DNA of 64,000 bases from Desulfobacca acetoxidans DSM 11109 (GTDB taxonomy: Bacteria; Desulfobacterota; Desulfobaccia; Desulfobaccales; Desulfobaccaceae). Positions within the stretch are counted from its first letter, which is position 1; each line of letters begins with the position of its first letter. Shown here in pieces: positions 1 to 10,208 of this stretch. The notes beneath the pieces were generated by a model, which saw only the letters and a program-made list of their open reading frames with translations, was not told the DNA's origin and made no database searches. The position numbers were made by a program, and so were the translations under genes. The stretch lies in assembly GCF_000195295.1 (NCBI RefSeq), contig NC_015388.1:1178001-1242000 (forward strand), given 5' to 3'.

Positions 1-410
1 ATATCAGGATACCTGGAAATTTAACTTTGATAACAGGATATTCGTTTTCTTTAGGCAACTCGCAAATAATTACGTCTTTAGCCGGTTCATTTAAAGATTT
101 TGATATGAGGACCAAGATAGGCTATACTTGATCGTAATACTTCAGCTTTCTGAGAGAATAGATCAAGGAATGGCGGGAGGTGTCCACCCTACATTAAAGA
201 ACTTCAAATTCTTAATAAATCACGGCTTAGTTTCGGTTAACCGGAGTGCTGCACTTGATCTAATAACCTAAAATCAACCAAGGGTCTGGAATTTCTTAAT
301 TTATCCCAAATAAATAAATTATATTATCAGTCGATACTTGTTATCGAATAAATTGATGAGATTTTTTCTCCCGTTGGCCCAAAATTTGACGAGAAAGGTA
401 CTTCGGGTAG
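1..410. other. Gene-free upstream region
   Basis: I see no convincing coding region here. It is AT-rich and holds one copy of a dispersed repeat (134-173). A weak Shine-Dalgarno-like AAGG lies about 12 nt before the TTG start of the permease at 411. No clear sigma-70 promoter stood out. Confidence 0.5.
134..173 (+). repeat. Dispersed ~39-bp repeat, copy 1
   Basis: Begins GTAATACTTCAGCT and ends ATCAAGGAATGG. Closely related copies lie at 25503-25541 and 25834-25872, all in the same orientation and all in intergenic DNA. No internal ORF or obvious transposon ends were seen, so this is a small dispersed repeat of unknown origin. Confidence 0.7.
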
Positions 411-1628
411 TTGCCGACTGCAACCAAGAATCCCAACCCTCCCGCTTCATATAAAATCCTGCTGACTGTGGTCTGCGGCATTGCCTTTGCGAGCTATTTT
501 GCCACCAGCCTGCGACTGCCGGTAGTGCCGTTGTTTGCCGTATCTCTGGGTGCCTCCACCTCCGAGGTGGGGTTTATTAACTCCAGCTTTCTCCTGATGT
601 GCGGTCTGTTGGCGCTGCCCTTGGGATTATTAGGCGACCGGTGGGGGCGGAAACGCATCATTCTTCTCGGTCTGTTGATCGCCTCCAGCTCATCTCTGCT
701 GCTCTACTGGAGCCGCACGCCGCTTCAAATCATCTGGATTTATCTGGCCTTTGGCGTGGGTCTGGCCATGATCGGACCGAGCCTGATGGCCATCGTGGCC
801 GACATCTCACCGGCCACCCATCTCGGCCGGGCCTATGGTTGGTATACCACTTCCATTTATTCGGCCATGAGTCTGGGGCCGGCCGCGGGAGGTCTATTGG
901 CAGAGGCCCTGGGGTACCGCCAGGTCTTTCTGTTCGTGGCCGGTGCCATGTTTCTGCTCCTGATTCCGGTAGCGTGGTTTTTACCCCGCAGCAACCCGAG
1001 AGCCGATGATCATCAGCTACCAGACCTGTCGCAGGTGATCTCCTTGGGTTGGTCCAATCACCTGCTGCACGGCTGTTGGGCCCTGACCCTGGGTTCCTGC
1101 ATTGCCCTGGGGGTCTTCTTTACTTTTTTTCCACTGTATGCCCTGCGCCACGGTTTGAACGCCGGTCAGATCGGGGTGGTGTTCGCCGCCCAGGCCGTTA
1201 TCAACGCCCTCTCCCGTATCCCTTTGGGACGTTTGAGCGACCAGACGGATAAGACCAGATTGGCGATCTGGGGTTTCTTAGGTCTGAGCCTTGTTCTGGC
1301 AGCTTTCAGCTTTAGCCATAGCCTGACCGCCTTTATCGTTCTTGCTATGGCCTCGGGAGCCGTGCAGGGGGTGGGGTTTACCCCGCTGGGCGCTCTGATT
1401 CCGGAGGTGGTGCCGGTGGAGGCCCGCGGGCTGGCCATGGGCGGCTATAACACGGCGATTTATTTAGGCATGATGACGGGATCGGCCGGTATGGGACCGG
1501 TGATTCACCTGATCGGTTTCGAACCGAGCTTTTTTCTGGCGGCGTTGATTAATCTGTTCTTCACCGGTTGGTTTTACCTTGCTTTCCGAAGGAAAAATGG
1601 CGGGCGAGGGCGTATCCCGGCCCATTAG
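411..1628 (+). CDS. MFS transporter
   Basis: Major facilitator superfamily permease of the inner membrane, 405 aa, the normal length for a 12-helix MFS protein. Motif A is visible between helices 2 and 3 (GDRWGRKR, residues 75-82). A weaker counterpart (GRLSDQTDKTR, near residue 273) follows helix 8, giving the usual 6+6 pseudo-repeat. The start is a TTG: the first in-frame ATG is residue 63, inside helix 2, so it would remove helix 1 (about residues 15-35). The substrate cannot be read from the sequence. The gene stands alone, with its own spacer before plsB. Confidence 0.85.
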   Translation: MPTATKNPNPPASYKILLTVVCGIAFASYFATSLRLPVVPLFAVSLGASTSEVGFINSSFLLMCGLLALPLGLLGDRWGRKRIILLGLLIASSSSLLLYWSRTPLQIIWIYLAFGVGLAMIGPSLMAIVADISPATHLGRAYGWYTTSIYSAMSLGPAAGGLLAEALGYRQVFLFVAGAMFLLLIPVAWFLPRSNPRADDHQLPDLSQVISLGWSNHLLHGCWALTLGSCIALGVFFTFFPLYALRHGLNAGQIGVVFAAQAVINALSRIPLGRLSDQTDKTRLAIWGFLGLSLVLAAFSFSHSLTAFIVLAMASGAVQGVGFTPLGALIPEVVPVEARGLAMGGYNTAIYLGMMTGSAGMGPVIHLIGFEPSFFLAALINLFFTGWFYLAFRRKNGGRGRIPAH

Positions 1629-1678
1629 CCCCTGTCGCCGATTATCGCAAATTACTCGGTTGCTGAAAGTTAAACTGA

Positions 1679-1707
1679 TTGACAACCCTCAGAGGTATCG
1701 ATATTCT
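1679..1707 (+). promoter_or_regulatory. Sigma-70 type promoter for plsB-like gene
   Basis: TTGACA at 1679-1684, a 17-bp spacer, then TATTCT at 1702-1707. The predicted start of transcription is near 1714, giving a leader of about 120 nt before the acyltransferase gene. Confidence 0.6.
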
Positions 1708-1835
1708 CTTTTTGTTGCACTACAATATAAATGTTGTTAGTTGCGGGTCCCTTTTTCGGCGGCTGTCTTCATCTCGGTTGCAAGGCATCGCCGCCTTACT
1801 GGAATATCTTTCTTATCTGAACAAGGATGCGTTCC

Positions 1836-4511
1836 ATGCACGCTTCCAAGACTCTGCCTCCGCAACCGGGGGGCTTATGGAATCGCTGGAAAAACTGGTT
1901 CCTCAAGATCTTTAGCGGCCGGGATTATCATTATTACGGTTATCTCCCGAGTCGACCCAATTTTCTGCTGCGCTACACACTGGACCGCTTTTTCGCCCGG
2001 GTCAATGTCCCTCCCAGACATTTGGAGCGATTGCGCCAGATGGGAGAAAAAGGTGTAGTGGTCTATGCCTTGAAGTATCGCAGCCATCTGGATTTTCTCT
2101 TTTTTAACCGCCGCTATCTCAGTTCGGGGGCGCCACAGCCGGAATTCGCCTTCGACCTCAATCTCTGGATGTGGCAGCCGTTTTCCCATCTCATCCAGAT
2201 CATCTCGGCCGCCATTCATTACTTCACCCGGAAACACCACTGGCCCAACCCCTTTCAGGACGGTTATTTCCGCTGGGTGCTGGAGCAACGGAAATCCGGG
2301 TTGCTGTTTCTGGTAGATCAGGTCGGCTTCCGACAACGCTTTTACCAACCGAAAGAAGATCCTCTGCGACACCTGCTGGAAATCCAGCAGGAATTGTCGT
2401 TCCCCATTTTTCTGGTCCCGCAGATGGTGATGGATCGAGACCCTACCCGGGAGGATAAAGGTATTATCCAACTCTTTTTCGGAGACAGTGAAAATCCAGG
2501 CCGTCTCAGAAAATTGGCCCTTTTCTTCTTTCGGAGCAAAAAGGCCGTGGTGGAGTTGGCCGAACCGATCAATCTGCAAGAGTTGCTGGCCGATCCCAGA
2601 AATGAAAAATACCTGCTGGAAGAGGTGGCCCAGAACATCCGCCGGGAACTGATCAACCGCATCGACCTCACCCGTCGGGTGATTACCGGACCGGTGATCA
2701 AGTCTATGGAAGAGTGCATGGAATTGACCCTTACCGATCCGAATCTCACCGATTTTATGGAACATATGGCGGAGGTGGAGAACCAGAAAATCTCCAGGAT
2801 CAAGAAAAAAGCCCAGAGTTATTTCCTGGAGATTGCTTCGGATTATAATGCCATGCTGGTTCACCTTTGGGACAAGGCGCTCACCTGGGTCTGGCAGAAT
2901 ATTTTTGAAGGTATCTCGCTGGATGAAGCGGGAATGGAGCGGATCCGCCAGGTCTCACCCCAGGGAACGTTGATTTATGTCCCCTGCCACAAGAGCCACA
3001 TTGACTATTTAATTCTCAACTACATGATTTACCAGAATAATATCCATCCACCGCGGATTGCCGCCGGCAAGAATCTGGCTTTTTGGCCGGTAGGCGCCCT
3101 TTTCCGCAAGGCCGGGGCCTTCTTCATCCGCCGCCGTTTCCACGGGGCCAAGCTCTATGCCGAAGTCTTTGCCAGCTACCTGAAGACCCTGATTAAGGAA
3201 GGCTACAATATTGAATTTTTTATTGAGGGGGGGCGCAGCCGTACGGGTAAACTGGTTCTGCCCCAGTTGGGCCTGTTGAACATGATAGTACGGGCTTATC
3301 ATGAAGGCGTGGCCCGGGATCTCATTTTTGTCCCCTGTTTCATCGGCTACGATCAGGTCATGGAGGAAAAAGCCTACTTAACGGAACTCACCGGTTCGCA
3401 GAAAAAAACCGAATCCTGGTTGCAGCTTTTCAAAATTCGTAAGCTCCTGAAAAAGCGCTACGGCCGGGTTTATCTCCGGTTTAGCGAACCCATCTTTTTC
3501 TCGGAATATTTGGATCGCTATCAGTTAAACAGCGATCAACTGACCGAGGAGCGGCGCCGGACGATCGGCCGGGATCTGGCCTTTTCAATTATCCAGAATA
3601 TCAACGAAGTCTCGGTGGTAACCCCCTTCTCCCTGGTCTGTGCGGCGCTCTTGACCTATCCCCGCAAAGGCGTTTACCGGCGCGAACTGCTGAATATCAT
3701 CAACGTCTTCTACGATTACCTGGTGGAACGCAAAGCTCACCTGGCCGAGACCTTAAGCCACCTCACTCAAGCTATCGAAGAGGCCCTGACGCTCTGCGAG
3801 GCTCGCAAATTGATAACCCCCATCGAGAAAGAGGAAGAGCTGGCCGATGAACTCGGCCTGGGGGCTTATAGCATCGATGAAAGCAAGCGCCTGCTGCTGG
3901 AGTACTATAAAGATAATATCATCCATTTTTTCATTCCGGCGTCGCTGGTGGCCATGTCCATACTGGCAACCCAGGGGTTCGAGTTCACCCGCGAACAGGT
4001 CGTTGCCGACTATCGCTTTTTAAAAGACTTTTTCAAATATGAATTTGTTTACGATGACCAGGGATCGGAGGCCAATGTCGACCGCATGCTCGACTATTTC
4101 TGCACCAGAGGCGTGATCGGGGTCATCAGCCGGGAAGCCGACTCCTATCTACTGTCGGCTTCTGGCCTGAAAGAGCTGTCCTATTTTGCCAATCTCCTGC
4201 ACAATTACCTGGAATCCTACTGGGTCGCTTTCCGTTCGATCAAATATCTCAAGAAGCGGCCCCGCAATGAGCGGGACTTCCTGAAACGCATTCAATCCAT
4301 CGGCGCCAAACTCCATAAAGTGGGGGAGGTGGAGCGGGCGGAGGCGCTCTCCGATGCCAATTTTCGCAATGCTCTCAAACTCTTTGGCGAAAAGGGCGTC
4401 ATCGTCAAGAAGGCCAAAGTGGGTAAACAGCCTACCACCTTCAGCCGACCGGAAGATGAAGACGCCAGAGAATTCTATGGCCAGCAATTAGCCCGCTTTT
4501 TACGGCGCTAA
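1836..4511 (+). CDS. plsB: Glycerol-3-phosphate acyltransferase, PlsB family
   Basis: Predicted to acylate sn-glycerol-3-phosphate at position 1, the first step of phospholipid synthesis, at the inner membrane. About 891 aa, a little longer than E. coli PlsB. The C-terminal half carries all four acyltransferase blocks in order: HKSHID, FFIRRRF, FIEGGRSRTGK and VPCFIGYD. The N-terminal half looks like a degenerate second copy of the fold: YRSHLD replaces HxxxxD, and VPQMVMDRDP and ELAEPINL echo the later blocks. I prefer ATG 1836 over ATG 1827 because AGGA at 1824-1827 lies 8 nt upstream of it. The family is clear; the exact acyl donor is not. Confidence 0.85.
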   Translation: MHASKTLPPQPGGLWNRWKNWFLKIFSGRDYHYYGYLPSRPNFLLRYTLDRFFARVNVPPRHLERLRQMGEKGVVVYALKYRSHLDFLFFNRRYLSSGAPQPEFAFDLNLWMWQPFSHLIQIISAAIHYFTRKHHWPNPFQDGYFRWVLEQRKSGLLFLVDQVGFRQRFYQPKEDPLRHLLEIQQELSFPIFLVPQMVMDRDPTREDKGIIQLFFGDSENPGRLRKLALFFFRSKKAVVELAEPINLQELLADPRNEKYLLEEVAQNIRRELINRIDLTRRVITGPVIKSMEECMELTLTDPNLTDFMEHMAEVENQKISRIKKKAQSYFLEIASDYNAMLVHLWDKALTWVWQNIFEGISLDEAGMERIRQVSPQGTLIYVPCHKSHIDYLILNYMIYQNNIHPPRIAAGKNLAFWPVGALFRKAGAFFIRRRFHGAKLYAEVFASYLKTLIKEGYNIEFFIEGGRSRTGKLVLPQLGLLNMIVRAYHEGVARDLIFVPCFIGYDQVMEEKAYLTELTGSQKKTESWLQLFKIRKLLKKRYGRVYLRFSEPIFFSEYLDRYQLNSDQLTEERRRTIGRDLAFSIIQNINEVSVVTPFSLVCAALLTYPRKGVYRRELLNIINVFYDYLVERKAHLAETLSHLTQAIEEALTLCEARKLITPIEKEEELADELGLGAYSIDESKRLLLEYYKDNIIHFFIPASLVAMSILATQGFEFTREQVVADYRFLKDFFKYEFVYDDQGSEANVDRMLDYFCTRGVIGVISREADSYLLSASGLKELSYFANLLHNYLESYWVAFRSIKYLKKRPRNERDFLKRIQSIGAKLHKVGEVERAEALSDANFRNALKLFGEKGVIVKKAKVGKQPTTFSRPEDEDAREFYGQQLARFLRR

Positions 4512-4584
4512 TAGTGGCCTCCGTCTGAACGGGATCAGATTGCGGCGCCTTGACAAACTTAGGGGAGCAGAATAAACTCCGGCA

Positions 4585-5613
4585 ATGAACCTTCCAGTCT
4601 CTGAGAGGTGCCAGGCAGAGCACCTTGACCTTGCCGCCCTGGCCCGCCGCCTTAATATCACTCTAAGGGAACAATTGGGCCGCCATGCCTGGCGCGGTCA
4701 TAAACCATCCGGGGCAGCGGTGGTGCTGCTCACCGGAGCGCGGGCGGAATATTCTATTCATGACCTGTTAAATACCTTACCTAAATTACATCCGCCGTTT
4801 GCTTTCCCGCGCATAATTGCTGCCGAACCGGGTTTTTTCCTAATCTACTCCTTCATCGACGGCGCCCCCCTCAGTAGCAGGGATTTTGAAACGGAAGAAT
4901 CATTGGCTGCGGCCTTTGAATTAAGCGGCCGTCTGACGGCGCTCTTTCGCAGTCTTAATCTCGCCTCGATGTTTCAGGGTCTGGTGGAAGGCTCGGAATT
5001 GCCGCAAAACACACCTTCCGGGGCGGCGCAACGGTTGGCCTTCCTCGGTTCTCGTCTCGATCAGCAATCAGATAGTCTGGCCATTCGCCGCCAGGAAGCC
5101 TCATTGAGTTATTCCTGGGCGCGGCAGTTGCCATCTTGGTGCGCCTCTCGGTGGCTGGCGGCAGACACCTGCCCGACCGGCCTGTGGTCAGCCCTCCAGG
5201 CCAGGGTGGAGGCGGTGACTTCGATTCATCTGCCACCGCAAGGGTCGAACCTGGCTCATACGAACTTTACGCCCAAACATCTGCTGGTCTGCCCGCCGGA
5301 CCGCTGGGGCATCGTCGGTTGGCAGGTAGCTTCGCGGCCCTATAACTATATGCGTTACAAATACCTGGCCTGGTGTTTGGTCCATACCGAGCAGGCCAAT
5401 ATTATTGACCGCTATCGGCGGTTTCTGGCCTTGATGCCGGCAATTCAATACTCGGCGGCCGCTTCGCTTACCTTTGCCCTCTGTCTCCTCGAAACCTGGG
5501 TCGAAGCCAGCGAGCCGCTCCACCACCGTTCGGAAAAACTGGCGGCCCTGTACGCCTTTGTTGAGGAGGGCATGACCGCAATACCGCTACACAGCAATGT
5601 CCCCTACACCTGA
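4585..5613 (+). CDS. Degenerate APH/choline-kinase-fold protein
   Basis: 342 aa protein with the outline of the aminoglycoside phosphotransferase (APH) fold. The segment AHTNFTPKHLLV (about residue 225) sits where active kinases have HxDxxxxN, and IVGWQVASRPYNYMRYKYLAW sits where they have the metal-binding D-x-E...D. The catalytic Asp and the metal-binding Asp are both missing (Asn and Gly in their places), so it is probably a pseudokinase or binds rather than phosphorylates its ligand. It starts 73 bp after plsB on the same strand and may share its transcript. Fold assignment is moderately sure; function unknown. Confidence 0.5.
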   Translation: MNLPVSERCQAEHLDLAALARRLNITLREQLGRHAWRGHKPSGAAVVLLTGARAEYSIHDLLNTLPKLHPPFAFPRIIAAEPGFFLIYSFIDGAPLSSRDFETEESLAAAFELSGRLTALFRSLNLASMFQGLVEGSELPQNTPSGAAQRLAFLGSRLDQQSDSLAIRRQEASLSYSWARQLPSWCASRWLAADTCPTGLWSALQARVEAVTSIHLPPQGSNLAHTNFTPKHLLVCPPDRWGIVGWQVASRPYNYMRYKYLAWCLVHTEQANIIDRYRRFLALMPAIQYSAAASLTFALCLLETWVEASEPLHHRSEKLAALYAFVEEGMTAIPLHSNVPYT

Positions 5614-5785
5614 ATCTATGACCCAACACCACCGCAAATTTCGACGGACTGGTCGACCAGCGGTTTTTAGCAATCGGTTTCCTCTGGTGTGGAACCAGGG
5701 ACCTGACCATGGAAAATTTAAACGTATCATAACTTAACCTGCTTAGATCAAGGTTTATCCGATTAGGTTTTACTGATTGAGCCTT

Positions 5786-7087
5786 ATGCCAAAGACACGA
5801 GAACCAACAGCTTCCCTTCCTCAATCTTTTGATTCCCTTTCCACCGCTCTCAAATGGGTGTACGATCTCCAAAAATTCGGCATCAAATTCGGACTGTCCT
5901 CTACTACCCGACTCCTGACAGGCCTGAACAATCCACAGGAGAAATGCCGCTATATTCACATTGCCGGTACTAATGGCAAGGGTTCGGTGGCGGCCATGCT
6001 GTCGGCCATCTTCACCCAGGCGGGTTATCGGATCGGATTTTACAGTTCCCCTCACCTGATCAGCTTCCATGAGAGATTCCGTTTGCAGGATCAGGACATC
6101 ACCGACGATGAAGTGCTGGAACTGATCAATCAGGTACGGCAGGTAGTTCAGGATATCGAGTTGCCGACGTTTTTTGAGTTTGTCACCGCTATGGCCTTCT
6201 TATATTATTCCCAGAAGGCCGCCGATCCGGTCATCTTGGAAACCGGCATGGGGGGCAGGTTGGACGCCACCAATATCATCCAGCCGCTGCTGACGATTAT
6301 TACCAATATCGCCATGGATCACCGGGAATTTTTGGGAAATGATCTCCGGGCGATTGCCGCGGAAAAGGCCGGTATTATCAAACCGGGGGTCCCGGTAGTT
6401 ACCTACGTCAGTCAGGCCAGTGCCCGCCTTCCCATTCAGGCGGCCTCGGGAGTGCTGAAATCACCCCTGTACTATGGCGGCAGCGATTTTCAGGTGAAAG
6501 GGCAGGGGAATGGCCGGTTTCGCTATCAAGGGCGGCACCTCACCTTATCCGGTCTGCAAACAAATCTGGTCGGCAGGCATCAATACCGCAACGCCGCGGT
6601 GGCCTTGGCCGCGGTGGAACTATTGCAGGAGCAGGGCTTCCACCTTCCGGAGGAGTCTATCCGGCAAGGGTTGCAGCAGGTTCGTTGGCCGGGACGGTTG
6701 GAGGTCGTTTCGACCCGGCCGCAGATTATCCTGGACGGGGCGCACAATCCGGCTGCAGCCACCACCTTGATGCAGGCCCTTAAACACGACCTGATCTATC
6801 GCCGATTGATTTTGGTTTTGGGGATCATGGCCGACAAAGACATCCGAGGCATTCTGCGCCGTCTATTGCCCTTAGCCCAGGTAGTAATTTTTTCCCGTCC
6901 CCGCTATGAGAGGGCTGCTACTCCCGAAAAGCTCAAATCGTTAGCCGCAAACGCCCCTCGGGAGACCTATGTTATCGATGATCTGGCCGCCGCCATTGCC
7001 CAGGCGCGGAGGTTGGCTGACCAGGATGATCTGATCGTGGTTACCGGTTCGCTTTTTACCATCGGCGAGGCCAGGCAATACCTGTAG
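5786..7087 (+). CDS. folC: Bifunctional folylpolyglutamate/dihydrofolate synthase
   Basis: Cytosolic ATP-dependent ligase of the Mur-ligase superfamily that adds glutamate to dihydropteroate and to tetrahydrofolate. The P-loop HIAGTNGKGS is at about residues 58-67, followed by the conserved SSPHL and ETGMGGRLDATN. The C-terminal ligase domain carries ILDGAHNPAAA. At 433 aa it has normal family length. A TTG at 5777 in the same frame would add three residues; ATG 5786 is the simpler start, though neither has a strong Shine-Dalgarno. Polyglutamylated folates serve one-carbon metabolism, which fits an organism with several formate dehydrogenases. Confidence 0.92.
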   Translation: MPKTREPTASLPQSFDSLSTALKWVYDLQKFGIKFGLSSTTRLLTGLNNPQEKCRYIHIAGTNGKGSVAAMLSAIFTQAGYRIGFYSSPHLISFHERFRLQDQDITDDEVLELINQVRQVVQDIELPTFFEFVTAMAFLYYSQKAADPVILETGMGGRLDATNIIQPLLTIITNIAMDHREFLGNDLRAIAAEKAGIIKPGVPVVTYVSQASARLPIQAASGVLKSPLYYGGSDFQVKGQGNGRFRYQGRHLTLSGLQTNLVGRHQYRNAAVALAAVELLQEQGFHLPEESIRQGLQQVRWPGRLEVVSTRPQIILDGAHNPAAATTLMQALKHDLIYRRLILVLGIMADKDIRGILRRLLPLAQVVIFSRPRYERAATPEKLKSLAANAPRETYVIDDLAAAIAQARRLADQDDLIVVTGSLFTIGEARQYL

Positions 7088-7126
7088 GCCTTTCGAAAAA
7101 CTGGCGCCGACGGCTGACAAATCGTC

Positions 7127-7155
7127 TTGACAGAACCTTGTGCAGATGTTAACCT
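7127..7155 (+). promoter_or_regulatory. Probable sigma-70 promoter for glyQS
   Basis: TTGACA at 7127-7132, a 17-bp spacer and TAACCT at 7150-7155, ending about 50 bp before glyQ. The -10 box is imperfect. I saw no T-box-like leader. Confidence 0.5.
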
Positions 7156-7205
7156 TCATAAATATTTATAATTATTAGTAGAGATGATCTGACAGGAGAG
7201 CCGGC

Positions 7206-8084
7206 ATGCATTTCCAAGACGTGCTCATGACCCTGGAACGTTTCTGGGCCGACCGAGGCTGCATCATTCAACAGCCCTATGATCTCGAGGTGGGTGCGGG
7301 CACCTTCAACCCCGCCACCATGCTGCGGGTCCTCGGGCCGGAGCCCTGGAACGTCGCCTATGTTGAGCCCTCCCGTCGTCCCACCGATGGACGTTACGGC
7401 GAAAATCCCAACCGTTTGCAGCATTATTACCAATACCAGGTGATCTTAAAACCGTCGCCGCTGAATATTCAAGAGCTTTATCTGGACAGCCTCAAAGCCC
7501 TCGGTATCGACCCCCTGTCCCACGATATCCGCTTTGTCGAGGACGACTGGGAATCGCCTACCTTGGGCGCCTGGGGATTGGGCTGGGAAGTCTGGTTGGA
7601 CGGCATGGAAATCACCCAGTTCACGTATTTCCAACAGGCCGGGGGCATCGACCTGCACCCGATCAGCGTTGAACTGACCTATGGTCCGGAGCGCATCTCC
7701 ATGTATCTCCAGGGGATCGACAATGTCTATGATCTGGTCTGGACCGATGGCATCAAGTATGGTGATATCCATCATCGGGGAGAAGTGGAATACTCCACCT
7801 ATAATTTTGAACAGGCCGATGTGGCGATGCTCTTTAACCTTTTCGAACAATATGAACGGGAATCGCACCGTCTCAGTGGACTGGGATTGATATTGCCGGC
7901 CTACGACTACTGTTTGAAGTGCTCCCATACCTTTAATCTGTTGGATGCCCGAGGCGCCATCAGTGTGGCGGAACGCAGCCGCCTTATCGGGCGAGTGCGC
8001 CAGATGGCCCGCCTCTGTGCCGAAGGTTATCTCAAACAGCGGGAGGCAATGGGTTTTCCGCTCCTGAAAAAATCTGCCTGCTAA
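7206..8084 (+). CDS. glyQ: Glycine--tRNA ligase alpha subunit
   Basis: Catalytic subunit of the bacterial alpha2beta2 glycyl-tRNA synthetase, 292 aa, normal length. The N-terminus [32 protein letters not shown] is a family hallmark, followed by [38 protein letters not shown] with the class II motif region. GAG lies about 9 nt before ATG 7206. The beta subunit follows after 22 bp on the same strand, the standard glyQS pair. Confidence 0.97.
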   Translation: MHFQDVLMTLERFWADRGCIIQQPYDLEVGAGTFNPATMLRVLGPEPWNVAYVEPSRRPTDGRYGENPNRLQHYYQYQVILKPSPLNIQELYLDSLKALGIDPLSHDIRFVEDDWESPTLGAWGLGWEVWLDGMEITQFTYFQQAGGIDLHPISVELTYGPERISMYLQGIDNVYDLVWTDGIKYGDIHHRGEVEYSTYNFEQADVAMLFNLFEQYERESHRLSGLGLILPAYDYCLKCSHTFNLLDARGAISVAERSRLIGRVRQMARLCAEGYLKQREAMGFPLLKKSAC

Positions 8085-8106
8085 AGATCTATTCGCTGAG
8101 GATACC

Positions 8107-10179
8107 ATGGTTGCTGATCTCTTAATTGAAATCGGGACGGAAGAAATTCCGGCCAGATTCATCCCGCCGGTTTTAGAGGAGATGAAGGTCTCCCTGGCCA
8201 AACGTCTGGAGCAGGAGCGCCTCGCCGTCGAGGTCGTGAAAACTATGGGGACGCCCCGCCGCCTGACCCTGATTGCCCAGAAAGTCGCAACCCAACAGGC
8301 GGAAAGCACCGCCGAAATAATCGGTCCTCCCCAGGCGGTAGCCTTCGGCGCCGACGGCCAACCCACCCAGGCGGCTTTCGGGTTTGCCCGGGCTCAGGGG
8401 GTTGAAGTCAAAGATCTGATTGTAGTTCAAACCGATAGAGGGCCGTATTTGGCAGTCAAAAAACATGCCGCCGGCCGCCCTGCCCATGAACGGTTATCCG
8501 AAATCCTGCCGGAGTGGATTCTGGGGCTTTCGTTCCCCAAATCCATGCGTTGGGGGTCTCTTACGGTCACCTTCGCCCGTCCCCTCCACTGGATCGTGGC
8601 CTTATTCGGGGAAGAAGTCATTCCTTTCGCCGTCGGCGACATCACCAGCGGGCGCCTCACCTACGGCCATCGCTTTCAAGCCCCCCAGGCCATCACCTTG
8701 GCTACTGCGGATGCCGAGGCGTATATCAATTCATTGCGCCAGGCCCAGGTCCTGGTAGCGCCGGAGGAGCGGCGGGCCAAACTACTGGAGCAGTTGCAGC
8801 AGGCCGCGGCCTCGGTTCAGGGGCAGATCGTGCCCAACCCGGAGCTGCTGCAGGAGAATACCTTTCTCGTCGAATACCCAAACCTCACTTTGGGGAATTT
8901 CGAGGAAAAGTTCCTGGCTCTGCCGGATGACGTGCTCATCACCTCGATGCGGGAGCACCAACGGTATTTCTCCCTGCGGGACGGCAGCGGCAAGTTGATG
9001 CCCCATTTCATCGCAGTTAATAATACGTTGGCCCGCAATCCCGACGTTGTTCGGCAGGGCCACGAACGCGTCCTGCGGGCCAGGTTGAGCGACGCCATGT
9101 TCTTCTTCCAGGAAGACCGCAAGGTTAATCTGGACGATTGGGTGGAGGCACTGCGGGGTGTGGTCTATCATTCCCTGTTGGGAACCTCCTACGATAAAAT
9201 GGCCCGCTTCCGCTCACTGGCAAGATACCTGGCCGAACGTCTGCTGCCCGATAGCATTACCCCGGTCCATCGGGCCGCCACCCTCTGCAAGGCCGATCTG
9301 GTCAGCGGCATGGTGGGAGAATTTCCCAGTCTGCAAGGCATTATGGGGCGGGAATACGCCCTCCTGGCCGGCGAGGCTCCGGAAGTTGCCGATGCCATCT
9401 GGACCCACTACCTGCCGCGCCACGCCGGAGATCAACTCCCTGACAATCCCGTGGGGGCCATCGTAGGTATGGCCGACCGCCTGGATAGCATCTGCGGTTG
9501 TTTTGGGGTCGGTTTGATTCCTACCGGTGCTGCCGATCCTTATGGTCTGCGGCGGCAGGCCCTGGCTATCATCAGCATCCTCGGGGAGAAGAAATTCTAT
9601 CTTGATCTCAGCAGCGCCGTCAGCTACAGTTTATCGCTGCTGCAAGACAAACTCACCCTCCCGGTTGACCAGACCCATGCCGAGATTATTGAATTTTTCC
9701 GCACCCGCCTGCACCACCTCCTGACCGGGGAAAACTTCAGCGTCGAGGTGGTGGAAGCGGTATTAACCACCTCTTTTACTGATATTGTCGAAGCGATGGA
9801 GAAGGTGCGCGCTTTGGAGGAAGTCCGCCGCGGCCTTGATTTCCCCTCCCTGGCCGTCGCCTTCAAACGCGTTATCAATATCTCGCGGCAAGCCCCCGCG
9901 GCGGTTATCAAACCGGAACTATTCGATAATACCGCTGAACAGGAGCTGTTTCAGGCCACCATCGCCATGGAGGAGGTTGTTGCCCGGGCCTTGCCGGCCA
10001 GGGATTATGCCGAAGTTTTTAAGGCTTTGGCGGCCCTGAAAACGCCAGTGGATAGATTCTTTGACGAAGTATTGGTCATGACCGATGATCTTAACATCCG
10101 GGCCAACCGTCTGGCGCTGCTGGTCCGGATAAGCCAGACGTTTTTAAAAGTGGCAGACTTTTCCCGTATTGCTTTTTAA
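8107..10179 (+). CDS. glyS: Glycine--tRNA ligase beta subunit
   Basis: 690 aa tRNA-binding subunit of glycyl-tRNA synthetase. It opens with the typical LLIEIGTEEIPARFI and contains the HD-like core segment AATLCKADLVSGMVGEFPSLQGIMGREYA and DRLDSICGCF; the C-terminal DALR-like anticodon-binding region ends near residue 685. ATG 8107 is preceded by GAGGA at a good distance. It is co-transcribed with glyQ, and a GC-rich hairpin follows at 10209. Confidence 0.97.
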   Translation: MVADLLIEIGTEEIPARFIPPVLEEMKVSLAKRLEQERLAVEVVKTMGTPRRLTLIAQKVATQQAESTAEIIGPPQAVAFGADGQPTQAAFGFARAQGVEVKDLIVVQTDRGPYLAVKKHAAGRPAHERLSEILPEWILGLSFPKSMRWGSLTVTFARPLHWIVALFGEEVIPFAVGDITSGRLTYGHRFQAPQAITLATADAEAYINSLRQAQVLVAPEERRAKLLEQLQQAAASVQGQIVPNPELLQENTFLVEYPNLTLGNFEEKFLALPDDVLITSMREHQRYFSLRDGSGKLMPHFIAVNNTLARNPDVVRQGHERVLRARLSDAMFFFQEDRKVNLDDWVEALRGVVYHSLLGTSYDKMARFRSLARYLAERLLPDSITPVHRAATLCKADLVSGMVGEFPSLQGIMGREYALLAGEAPEVADAIWTHYLPRHAGDQLPDNPVGAIVGMADRLDSICGCFGVGLIPTGAADPYGLRRQALAIISILGEKKFYLDLSSAVSYSLSLLQDKLTLPVDQTHAEIIEFFRTRLHHLLTGENFSVEVVEAVLTTSFTDIVEAMEKVRALEEVRRGLDFPSLAVAFKRVINISRQAPAAVIKPELFDNTAEQELFQATIAMEEVVARALPARDYAEVFKALAALKTPVDRFFDEVLVMTDDLNIRANRLALLVRISQTFLKVADFSRIAF

Positions 10180-10208
10180 TCCGAAAGCGGTGTTTAAACA
10201 ACATTGCC

